This document shows positions 21,681 through 32,286 of a stretch of DNA of 54,732 nt, piece after piece. How positions within the stretch are numbered: the first letter of the stretch is position 1; every line of letters starts with the position of its first letter. The notes under the pieces were generated by a model. It did not search any database. It had not been told where the DNA came from and saw nothing but the letters and a program-made list of their open reading frames with translations. A program made the translations under genes and the position numbers. The stretch lies in the NCBI RefSeq assembly GCF_010093815.1, contig NW_022985574.1, forward strand, positions 89,696 to 144,427, in the 5' to 3' direction. This DNA is from Pseudovirgaria hyperparasitica (taxonomy: Eukaryota > Ascomycota > Dothideomycetes > Acrospermales > Acrospermaceae).

Positions 21681-23446
21681 TATAGGTTCCTAGGTATTCT
21701 TATCCTTGGTGTAGTTCTTCTAACGGATTCGATACTTTTAGACACCGTTCTTATTAAGTCTATGTTCGATAATATAGTCTACTTTATATACGTCTAGTCT
21801 ATCTTAGGGTATAATACAGTATAATTATACATTTATACGTTTATATATATTAGGTCGAAACCTTTCAAGTAATATAACGTGGAACATATTATAGACTTTT
21901 ATATTATTTCCTAGGTCGAGCTCGTAGACTCTTATACTAATATAACGTTTGATTTAGAAGGGACTAGCCATTTTATAATTAAGCTTTTTATTTACTTATA
22001 ACATTTATATATTATAGATATTAAGAAGGACTTCGTCTTCCTTCTCGTACGCTTAATCTTTAACTAATCTATTATAGTACTTTATATATAACTTATTTAC
22101 TTACTAGATTATTACGCGATAGTTATATATAGTTTTAAAGATTTTAATTACTAGTTCCTACGCGTAGACGTTAACATCTATCGTTTAGTCGAACTAGACC
22201 GTATAAGGTTCGAAATCTATCCTTAGACTATATCCTAGGTTCGCCTAGAAGAGCGTGACACCTATTATACTATAACGACTATTATTATACGCGAATTCTA
22301 CTATACTTAGTAGAGAGGCCTAGTCGTCTTATTTAAAATTATAGAATATATGAAGGTAGGCCTTGAGCGTTTAGTTCTATCGCTCTATCTAACCATCTAT
22401 TTATAGATAGAATACTATTAACATATTTCTATTTATACCGGCTATTTCGTAGAATAACATCTAGAATTTAGACATGAATATACTCCCTTAGTCTATAACG
22501 ATCCTTTTCGGTATACTATAGACCTTAATAATCTTATTCTAGAATACTTATGCTAGTTCTTTTAATATAATTATCTTCTATATAGGGACGTACCTAGATA
22601 TCTTTATAAGTCTATCTACGATAATAAGAATTAAATTATAACTTATTCTAAGTATCTTACTTAGAGGTAAGTTAACTATAAAATCTATAGTAATATCTTC
22701 CTATATAAAGAGGGGGACTAGTAGAGACTATAAGTTCCTATATAGCTTATATCTAGGTGCCTTTATTCTTTAATAAATTAGATAAGTAGCTATCTATTCT
22801 TCGATATACTTAGATATATCTTTCTAAAAATAGTACTAACGAATCGAGCTTAGGGTGCGTATATACCCGAAATATTCTACTAGGTTAGCGTTATGGTATC
22901 GGCTAACTATAGTAAATCATGCGTTACCTATCGGTATATAGTACTTTCTATTATAGTAGAGCAAGCCGTCCACGAAGGTCTACTTATAGTCTACTTCGGT
23001 CTATAAGAATCTATCTTACTATATTTTATATAACTTTAAAACTATTAGGTCTATCTTTTATAGATCCGCGATTAACTAGGCGAGCTCTACTTAATATACA
23101 CGCTAGGCACTATCGCCCTCCCTAATAGCGCCGATAAATGGCTTACTAGGGACTTTAGTACCGTGTCTTTAGTTACTAGCTTCGGTCTTATAAATTTAAT
23201 TACTAGTATCGGCGTTAGTATCTCGCTAATTATTAGATAACTTATTATCTAACCTCGTCCTTAAGAGTTAGATCTATAGCTACTCTAGGACCCTATAGCT
23301 ACTATAATCCTAGGCGCCTTCTTTATAGTTAGGTCTTCTTAATATTCTATTAGCTAGGTTTATACTTCTAGGTCGATAGTAGATTATAAAGTAGAAATTT
23401 ATAAGCTACTTAGCCTATTAAACCTATTAACGATTTAAAACCGTTA
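21681..23446 (-). pseudogene. Gypsy-B1 pol, 3' part (RNase H end, integrase, chromodomain)
   Basis: Downstream of the LINE-2 insertion on the minus strand. The RNase H terminus (YRP-x-S-I-N-x-A-N-R-I-L-R-R-P-type, about 23380-23330) is followed by the integrase with its zinc region. The core HPQTDGQTER-type motif is readable with stops near 22510-22370. A C-terminal FHV-LLE-FRPN-type block lies near 21900-21850. The chromodomain is at about 21795-21681 (VDYIIEHRLNKNG, then KYRIR-KNYTKDKNT-EP with Trp as stop). Plus-strand frames here are shadows. Confidence 0.85.
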
Positions 23447-23458
23447 TACTTATAAACC
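23447..23458. repeat. Target-site duplication of LINE-2, left
   Basis: TACTTATAAACC, repeated exactly at 28752-28763. The single-copy empty site is at 50197-50208 in Gypsy-B2. Confidence 0.97.
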
Positions 23459-23703
23459 ATATTAGAAAAAAAACTTCTTACACCCCAACGGACTAAACTA
23501 GTTAATTCGGGGTAAAATAGCGATTTATATACATTAAACGATAGAGTACACCGAGTATAATAACCTCCGACACACGTATATACGTATAGTATATAATACG
23601 CGACGATACTAACGTGTAGAGATACTATATATATATACTTAAAGACTCTTCGATAACATGAGTATAGACTATATCTAATAAACGCCGACACGCCGACCCT
23701 CTT

Positions 23704-23734
23704 TTATTAGTTAAGGGCTACCCTTAACTAATAA
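23704..23734. repeat. Hairpin in the 5' leader of LINE-2
   Basis: 14-bp perfect arms around loop CTA, 245 nt from the element start. Identical arms to the other five copies. Confidence 0.95.
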
Positions 23735-23839
23735 CCATAGCGGCTTTAGGTATCGTAATACCCCGGTAGACGCTAGATATACCCCCACTAGTACGGTAGA
23801 AACGGCTATATAGCAATATTAATGTGGATAGCTAGACAC

Positions 23840-25140
23840 CTATCTAAAATATAGGAACTAACTAAGGGTGCGAAGCGCTATAGATAACCTAGACTAAGGG
23901 GACCCTAAGAGGGGAGACCCTTCTAGATAAAATTAAATACTAGGTAATACGTATAGAGAGGGACGCCGAGAAGGGAAAGAAGACCCTCCTTTATATATTC
24001 TAGGACCTTATCTAGAACCTAAGAGGAATTATAGAGGAAGAAAGGAAGTCGCTATAAGAGGAACCTAGTAGTAGACTTAACCGAATGGAAGCCAGCCTAC
24101 GGAGAATCTAGGAAGAGCTATTCTAAGGTAAGCGCTATAATACGTAGGCTTAGATTATAGTAACACCCGGAGCTACTATACTAAGGACTACTAGAACCAT
24201 AGATAGAGCATATAGTATACGTATCGTAATCTAGGATAAGGACATGCTAGCGTAGGTCTAATAGGCATCCCTAAAGGAAATTATAAATAAGATTAATAAA
24301 TAGAAAGGAATGTAGTCGAGCGTCGTGGCTACTAAAGTTACGCTAGGTAGAGTAGTACTTACTACTATAACGAATACTACGTAGTAAAACATCTCGTAAG
24401 ATCCGAATATAATAGGTAGTATCTTCCCCGGCGCGTCTATTAGGGTAGCTATATACCCGATTATAGTATATATAGTATCTATACGGGGATAGGCTATCGG
24501 AGCGGAGGATATTACGCGTATAGAATAATCTAATATACAAAAATACCTAGGGATTAAGATTGTAAAAGCGTGGTAGAAGAACCCATAGACGATTAAGACG
24601 ACGGTGAAAAAACACTCTACTATAATTATAGAGCTCTAAGACCCCGCCCTTATATAACGCATTATATAGAAGGGATTCCTAGTAGAAGGAGAGCTCCTTA
24701 TAGCCGAGCTATAGAATAGGGCATGGGTAATAATATAGTACTTTAACTATTAAGGGTATAGACATACTATATAAAGGTACTTATAGAAGACTAAGTATAG
24801 ATAGTACCGTGGGGACCACGCTATCTAGAAGTACTCTTATAAACCGCGAGGAGACGGACTAAGAAACAGGGATATAGTATAGTATTTAAACTATGACGGG
24901 AAACACCCGTTATGGTTATTAACGTGTATAAAACGTAAATAGATTATAGAATATATTCGCACGATAAAAGCGAGAGGCGCGAGATAGTTATAGAATATAA
25001 TACCTACTACGGGCCCTTCCTTTATAATACCCCTAACCTCCCCTCTAGAAGGTAGTTAGATAGAATAGTAGACTATCCCGAAGACGATAGGACAACTAAA
25101 AGGCATAGTTAAGGCCGCTGCCGCGCGAGGATAGTCGCGC
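23840..25140 (+). pseudogene. LINE-2 ORF1 (gag-like RNA-binding protein), broken
   Basis: A long plus-strand frame with TAG/TAA at Gln-like positions; the start is not fixed. A coiled-coil region (LRGIIEEERKSLQEEP-type, about 24010-24120) comes first. A central Val/Ile-rich part follows, and near 24890-24950 a zinc-knuckle-like stretch (YDGKHPLWLLTCIKRK; one Cys and the His kept, others mutated). In Tad/I-type LINEs this protein packages the element RNA. The minus-strand frame at 24343-24540 is a shadow. Confidence 0.7.
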
Positions 25141-25169
25141 CTCTAAGGAATAAGTATATAGGTATATAT

Positions 25170-28100
25170 ACTCCCTAGTATCTAATAAGGGACTAGAATA
25201 TACTCCGAATTATATAGATAAACATATAATATAAAAGGGAGAACTAGGCGACGCTCCTCGAAGAGACTAGGGCTATAATACTCGCTATCTAGGAACCCTA
25301 TAAATACTACTAGACAAGTAAACCAACTATACACCCCGGATACTATACTATACACCCTCTAGGACTAAAAAGACGAGTCCTCTTCTATATTTATAGGTTA
25401 ATACTACTCTTATTATAGTCGTATACCAAGCGCGATAACCTTAGGATAATACTATACCTATAAATAGATATAGGCCCCCTATATATATATAATATATATA
25501 ACTAATAACGTATACTTATACTAGACGAGATGCTCGAGGGTACTACGGAACTAGGGTAATATAACCTCCTAGGAGACTTTAACCTCTACTACTAATAGTA
25601 GGGAGGCCTAGCCGTAGTAAGGGAAGAACTTAGAGTAAGGGAACTACGTACCCGCTACCACGACTTCCTATATCTACTTACACCTATAGAATAAGTTATA
25701 TAGAAAAAATATAAATAGGACGAAGACGGGTCTACGCTTAACCTTACCTTCGCTACGGAGTATATTAGTTACTAGATCTAATACTACCGCCTAAGCTAGG
25801 TATAGATGGATTCCGACTATAAATATATAGAAACCGTAATAAACGTATATACCCCGAATGAATAACGGGGATAATAGATATAGAAGGATACTAACTAGGA
25901 AAAGTACCTAAAGGACCTAGAATCGGCGATCCTAGATCCCTCTATAGTCGATATATCTAATAACCTAGCCATAGACTAGGCCGTATAGATACTCCTATAA
26001 ATATACTAGAATACGAGAAATAAACACGTGCTATACTAAATATACCGGCCCCCGGAAGTAAAGGGGATTCCTCGAGTATAGGAAAGTAGATAAGACGCCT
26101 AAAGGCTATATAGACGCGTATACTATACGAGAATACCCGAGTCGTAGAAAGAATAGAAGGAAGTAATATAATAACGTGATAAAGTCCTCTATAATAAAAG
26201 GCGTAAATAGTAGCGTATAATTACTAGTTAATAGACACGATACGTAATAGAGCTATGGCGTATAGCGAAATGGGCTAAGGGTATAGATACTCCGACACCC
26301 CCGCTACTTATGCCTCCCCTAATATATTAGCGGAGAATATACTCTACGGGCCTTAAGAAAACTAAGGCCCTATAGAAGGCCATGTTCCCTCTTCTAGAAC
26401 TAGTAGACCTATTAGATATTTATGGCGCCGAATATCTATATATAGTAGATATCCCCGAAGGAGTTACGGAGAAGGATATACTTAATATTATTAAGATACT
26501 CCCAAATAATAAAGTACCTAGACTAGATAGAATTCTAAATCGATACCTAAAAAGTACTATAAAAGTAACCCTACCACTTATTACTTATATATTCTAAGCA
26601 TACGTCACGTAGGGGTACCACCCCTAGAGCTTCTAAGTCGTCTATACTATTATACTCCCGAAACTAGGAAAGAGCCCTAACTCCCTAAAGGGATAGAGAC
26701 TAATCGCCCTTCTCTTCTACCTAGGTAAGATACTAGAGACTATGGTAGCGAAGAAGATAAGTACCGCGGTATAGAAATATAATCTCCTCCCTCTAAACTA
26801 GAAGGTAAAGGTAGATAGCTCTCTAATAATAGCTATCTAATATATTATTAAAGTCGTCTAGGCCGTATAGAAATAGGGACGGGTAGTATTACTCCTCTCC
26901 CTTAATATGGCCGGAGTATTTAATAAGGTAAACCATATAAGACTTATTTATAACCTCTAGATAAGACGAATACTAGAATAGATTACACGCTTTATATAGT
27001 TATTCCTTATAGGAAGAATAACTTAGATATATATCCCTAGGTACTAGAGCGAATATAAAGAGATGGTATACGGCATCCTATAAGGGAGTACCATCTCTCT
27101 AATTCTATTCCTCTTCTTTATAGTAGACCTTCTTTAAGGAATAAAGTATATAGAGGTAGTCGAATACGCTAATAATATATACCTCCTAGCTATTAATAAT
27201 AATACTAACTGAACGTATAGACGACTAGAATAGAACTATAAGAGGTACCTCTAGTAGATAAAACGCCACGGAGTAAAGTTCGCCCCGGAGAAATACTAGC
27301 TTATATACTTTATTAACTATTAAGGGAAATAGATAACTAGGGAAGGCGAATAACGCCCCCGAATCGACGTATTTAACGAATTACTAGTATAAAGTATACG
27401 CGCGCTCGGAGTTATACTAGATAGTAAGCTTAAATAGGGACCATAAGTGGCATACGCCGTATCTAGAGCCCTCTAGATAGAAGCCGCTATACGACGGATT
27501 ATAGCCTCTATATAGGGAACCGCCCGGGATAAGGCACGCCAGCTATATATATCTATAGTATGACCCGCCTTTACGTATAGATACGAGTGCTAGTATACGG
27601 CCCTTATATAGACTAGGTGAATAAAGCTCGAATCCATATAGAACCGTATACTCCGTCTTATATTAGGTATATATAAAGCTACTAACATGGTACTACTACG
27701 ACGCGAGATAGACGTTATAAGTATATATAACTTCTACTAGATATAGAGGGTAGTATACTTTACTAAATAATAAGTATAGGAACGCATAGGAAACGTAGAA
27801 TATACTTTCGCCGCGCTACGTGTACGAATTAGTATATATTACCGTATACTTCTATATATAGGCTAGAATCGAATACGGTATAGATACTTAATAGAAGCTA
27901 ACTCTAGCTAAGTAGTATAAGAAGTCTGAGATAACCTAGACGCTCTCCTAGACTAGTAGAGCCTTTAAGAACTCGTAAAAAATATACGGTCGTAGACTTA
28001 AGATAAGTAGAAAGAGGTACTCTGTACCTACTAGACCTTCTAGTAGGATAGGTACCTAGAGTAGATTCGAGGGCCATAGAAGGAACTAAGTAAATAGATA

Positions 28101-28487
28101 TATAAAGGGCTAATAAAAGCCTAAGTATCTATACTTATCTAAGCCCGAACGGGCGCTATAGAACTCCTATACTATATCTATAAGAGAGGCGTTCCCGATA
28201 TCTCTCTATAGTATAAGGCGTGCGGCCGGAGAGGTATAATACGCTACTATCTAGCTATATACCCTAACCTCTATATATAACGGTAATAGCTTATCCACGT
28301 TACGAAGACTTTAGATATTATATAATAGCTTAATAAGTACCCTAAGGACGTCTCCCGATAGATGCTTATATATCTACTACTTCTCTAGTACTAGTAGACC
28401 TAGAAATATATACTAGAAGAGACCTAGTATACGCTAGTAGTAACCCGATATATACCGGAAGAACCCTAGGAGAACCCCGATTATTAG
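25170..28487 (+). pseudogene. LINE-2 ORF2 (APE endonuclease, RT, terminal zinc motif), broken
   Basis: APE-type endonuclease at the N terminus (about 25190-25850; the block ILAIQEP near 25275-25300 is the family's AI-EPW motif). RT follows: an open stretch at 26382-26597 contains ILPNNKVPRLDRILNRYLK, the family's K-A-P-G-P-D-G-I-P-N block with RIP changes. Then comes LSLNMAGVFNKVNH (about 26900-26940) and EYANNIYLLA near 27160-27190, the Y-A-D-D box with both Asp read as Asn. Later come a conserved thumb region and a C-terminal Cys/His motif (about 28190-28275: TIRH-LAT-PNL with Cys as Tyr). No RNase H was seen. The TAG stop at 28485-28487 lies in the hairpin. Confidence 0.88.
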
Positions 28488-28511
28488 TTAAGGGCAGCCC
28501 TTAACTAATAA
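28481..28511. repeat. Hairpin at the ORF2 stop of LINE-2
   Basis: 14-bp perfect arms around loop CAG, probably the unmutated loop; the other copies have TAG, CTA or TAA. Contains the ORF2 stop. Confidence 0.95.
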
Positions 28512-28751
28512 CCTCCGCACCTATACGTGCTACCTAAGGGTAAAATAACGGTAATATAGGCTATAGGCTAATAGGCGTACTCTATAGCTATATACTTAAG
28601 ACGAAACAGAGGTTTAACGAGATGTAGTTATAGATATAAGGAAGTTTTTCCCTATAGGGTTTCTTCTTATATAGTAGCTTAGACTAGAGGAGGCATAGGC
28701 CTATAGAGTACTACTCTACCTAGTTATATAATATTATTATTATTATTATTA

Positions 28752-28763
28752 TACTTATAAACC
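28752..28763. repeat. Target-site duplication of LINE-2, right
   Basis: TACTTATAAACC, exact match to 23447-23458. The Gypsy-B1 sequence resumes here without loss. Confidence 0.97.
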
Positions 28764-31700
28764 CCTTTAAGTTATAGTAATTAGTTAGTAACTTAACATT
28801 ATATATAGTACCTTTAAGATAATATTACTACTACTTAAATAACTCTACTATTACTAGTAGCTCTTAGTTATAAATAGTATATCTAGTCTTGACGTCGGCT
28901 ATCTTACGTAAGAAGAACGTAACTAGATACTATTAGACCTTTTTAGACTCTATTAGTCTAGGCTAGGAGAGTATACCCGAGATTATAAATTCTAATATAT
29001 TAGTTTTAACGTGAATAGGTTTAGTTAGGTCGAAGTATACTAGTAATAGAGCGGTTATAAATGCTTCTTTAATCTTCTTAAAGGATATTCTTTCGACCTT
29101 AGTTAATTTAATAGATTATAATTTAATATTACGCTATTTCTATCTACCACGGACTATAATAGATAAGTTAGTAGTAGTAGTATATGTATTAAGTAGTGCG
29201 GCTAAACGGGAGAAGTATTTAATAAATTTTCGGTAGTAGTTAGCGAAGCTAATAAAGACACGTATATCTCGAACGGATTTTAGTTTAGACTAGTCTATAA
29301 TAGTAGTAACTCTATCTCTCTCTATAGTTATACCTTTATTAGTAATAACGAAGCTAAGAAAGTTAATATAGTTCTAATGGAACTCGCATTTAGATAGCTT
29401 AATATATAGATTATACTTTTCTAGCCTATCTAGAACTATACGTACATGCTAGATATACTCCTCCTTATTATCTAAGAAGATAAGGATATTATCTAGGTAC
29501 ACGATATATATCGTGTCGAGTAGGCCTACTAGCGCGTTATTAATATACGCTTAGAAGGTGTCTAGCGCGTTAGTTAGTCTAAAAGAGACCACGGTATACT
29601 TAAAGTATCTATAACGGGTCCTAAAAGCCGTTTTCTATTCGTCGCCTTCCTTAATACAAAGGCGATAGTAGGCGTTATATAGATTAAGCTTAGTAAAGAT
29701 CTTTATACGTTCTAGTCTATTAATAGACTCGGAGATAAGAGGTAGTAGATAACGATTCTTTCGCGTAATATTATTTAGACTATAGTAGTCGATATATAGA
29801 CGGAGGCTCCTATCCTTCTTCTTTATAAAGAGAATTAGAGCTCCGGCTAGGGATATACTAGGCCTAATCTATTCTTATATAAGGTTCTTTTTAATATATT
29901 CTTAAAGGGCTTATAACTTAGGTTCTAAAAGAGAGTAGATGGGTCTATATAGAGGTTACTAGCCGTCTTTAAGATTAATAGTAAGGTCGGTAGATTAGTA
30001 TTAAGGTAGTTTAGAGAAATTAATCGCTAACACGATATATTAGTATATTTTATACTAATATAGTAGGTTTTTATCTACTTTAATACTAAGCTCGCTATTT
30101 TACGTAAGTAAGAGTACGTAGATAGTAGAGATTACCTTCTTATAATCTTTCTAGAATTATTTATTATTAATAAGCTATACTAGTTCCTATTAAGGTAGGT
30201 TTATACGCTAGCTAGCTATCTTCTTAAGGAAGTCTAGTTTTAGATTATATTTCTTAAGCTATAGTATACCTAGGATTATATTAAAGGGACTATCTACTAT
30301 AATAAAGGTTAAGTAGTAGAGTTTCTATTTCCCTCCGCTATCCTAGATACTATATTTAATAGTATAGATACCGTATAACTTAATAGAACCGTTAATACCA
30401 TGGAATATAGTATCTATTAGAGCTTAGATATTAGCGTTAAGTTCTTATACTCGTTAGGTTAATATAACGTTAGTAGCCGACCTACTATTAAGTATTATAG
30501 TCTAATATTATCCACGAGGGACCTCGATAGATCTAGCCTATAGTTTAATATACTATTTAGCGGATTATCCCTCTATTATAGTCGCGTCTATAAGTCGCGA
30601 GGGTTTCTCGTAGGCTATTAGTTTTTTATATTCTATACTAGGTAGTTAGGCGCGATGTGTTCTAGCTACTAGCACTTATAGTATATAACTAGTTAGTTAG
30701 TTATATTAGTACTTAGTAGCTTCCCTAAACGGTACTTAGATACTATATAGTCTATTCTACTATAGGTATAGTAAGTAACTTTAGGTTATTTATATAAGTC
30801 GGTCCTTATATCTTAATATATTAATTAGTAGAGAGATTCACGATATAATCCGCGTGGTTTTAAATTTAAGATATAGTAGTAGCCTTATAACGTCCCGCGA
30901 GATCTATTACTAAATTAGTTTTAGTTAGACGATTTTATATTAGATTAGATTATTAGAGATAGTCATGTACTAGCACGGTATTAATTATTTATTATATGCT
31001 AGTATCGCTCCGCGAGGTTTATAAGAGCTTAGAGGTCTATAGAGATTATCGTTATAAGGTTAAGACGGTTCTTTATATTTAGGGCGAGGGACCGTTTAAA
31101 GTCGTTATACTATTAAATTATATAATCTTCTTTAGCTTCTCTTTAGAGGGGCCGAAGGTATTTAAGGAGTTATAATAGTAACTAATTATCTCGTTATCGA
31201 GTCTTAAAGATATAGCCCTAGGCCTAGTCGCGTCGTTTAGCCCTATTACTAAAATATTAGAGGAGAAATTTAGTAAACGTGTCCTAGTTATAGGCATCCT
31301 TAGAATATTTAATTTAGTATACTATCTAACGTTCTAAAGGCGTCGGGTCGAGATAGTTCTAGGCGAATCTAATTTTATTACTATCGTTCGTGAATAGATA
31401 GAAGAATCGGCTATATTAGTAAGTCTATACATGGAAACTCTTTCTACTTTTACCATTAAAGTAAGGTAGTTTCTTAGGTTAGGGTAATTAGGATAGTAGT
31501 AGACTAGGATAGATCGTTTTAGTTAGTATAGGTCTATATAAATATAGATTAGTCGTTACTAGAACTAAAGCGTATAATATAGCTTTAAGTCTCGTAGTAT
31601 ATCCTTAAGCTTCGTCGAGTTCGCGTAGTTATTACTCGAGTTAAATATATTATTACCTCTCTTTATATAGTCTAGTATATACGTTATTATACGGTATAGT

Positions 31701-32000
31701 TAATATTAGGCGATTCTAATAGATTAACTCGTTAACGTTAATAAGGTCTAGCCTTATATTAAGGTTAGGTCTAGTATAGTTTAAACTAGACTAAGATAGA
31801 GTATAATAGACTCTATCCTCGTGTTCTATAATATCTTCTATAGTTATATAGAATATCATGCGAGTTATTAGTGCGATAGTCTATAAGGTATAGTTATTAG
31901 TAGGGGTAGTTATAGATAGACTATTCTTCTTATTTAGGTTAGGAGAAGGTCTACTATAAGAGGCGGTACCACGAGTATTATAACGAGTGGTTAGAGCCAT
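28764..32000 (-). pseudogene. Gypsy-B1 gag and pol, 5' part (gag, protease, RT, RNase H start)
   Basis: ATG at 32000-31998 begins gag; the first 60 or so codons are open (MALTTRYNTRGTASY), then TAG at Gln-like codons. The zinc knuckle is at 30773-30732: in C-x2-C-x4-H-x4-C every Cys and the His reads Tyr. A protease region follows (about 30500-30200). RT has LAGALILFIKKKDRSLRLYIDY near 29850-29790 and YLDNILIFLDNKEE near 29500-29458 (YxDD with D to N). The RNase H start runs up to the LINE-2 insertion. The 41 nt between LTR and ATG should hold the primer site; I cannot match it to a tRNA. Confidence 0.88.
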
Positions 32001-32041
32001 TTCTATAAACTACCGTCGTGCTATATAAAGAGGAATTAAAA

Positions 32042-32281
32042 TATAAGGATTATAGACGTAGAATAGTAGTCTAATAGATTATAGGAGGATTCGGGAATAT
32101 ATTTAAAAGGGTAGTCTACTCTTCTAACGAGGTTAATTTCTAAAGAGTAGGAATTAAGTGTGTACGGCCTACTTATATAGTGGTCTCGCTTATTCTAGCT
32201 AGCTTAACCTAGGTCCACCTATTACGGACCGTACTAGACCATAGTAGTCTAGTTAAGTCTATCCTAGTGTTAGCCCTAACA
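32042..32281 (-). repeat. 5' LTR of Gypsy-B1
   Basis: 240 bp, TATAAGGATTATAGACG to GCCCTAACA on the plus strand, keeping the terminal CA. Followed by the TTAGC duplication at 32282-32286. Confidence 0.95.
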
Positions 32282-32286
32282 TTAGC

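Larger units (their letters stand above)
23459..28751 (+). mobile_element. LINE-2, full-length Tad1-like non-LTR retrotransposon
   Basis: 5293 bp with an exact 12-bp target duplication and an (ATT)n tail (28726-28751). 5' leader about 380 nt with a hairpin at 23704-23734; ORF1; ORF2; a hairpin at the ORF2 stop; a 3' UTR of about 240 nt whose last 100 nt resemble the SINE tail. It is inserted in the RNase H region of Gypsy-B1, opposite to that element's gag-pol. It is more mutated than LINE-1 and less than LINE-3. Confidence 0.95.
18966..32281 (-). mobile_element. Gypsy-B1, complete chromovirus-type Ty3/gypsy split by LINE-2
   Basis: 240-bp LTRs (18966-19205 and 32042-32281) with the 5-bp duplication TTAGC at 18961-18965 and 32282-32286. 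Gag-pol is on the minus strand, so the right LTR is the 5' one. A polypurine tract (minus strand AAAAAGAAGAAGG, 19211-19223) lies just before the 3' LTR. LINE-2 plus its 12-bp duplication adds 5305 bp; without it the element is 8011 bp, exactly the length of Gypsy-B2. A plus-strand antisense gene (19693 to about 21165) lies between pol and the 3' LTR. Confidence 0.95.

Noticed and set aside
22919-23125. 68-codon plus-strand open frame
   Set aside because: Antisense to the Gypsy-B1 integrase on the minus strand.
23410-23691. 93-codon minus-strand open frame
   Set aside because: It spans the LINE-2 insertion junction, joining a Gypsy-B RNase H scrap to antisense LINE leader; not a gene.
24343-24540. 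65-codon minus-strand open frame
   Set aside because: Antisense shadow of LINE-2 ORF1.
28726-28751. (ATT)n as independent microsatellites (also 3049-3065, 13234-13250, 39106-39125)
   Set aside because: Each one is the 3' tail of a LINE or SINE insertion next to a target duplication.
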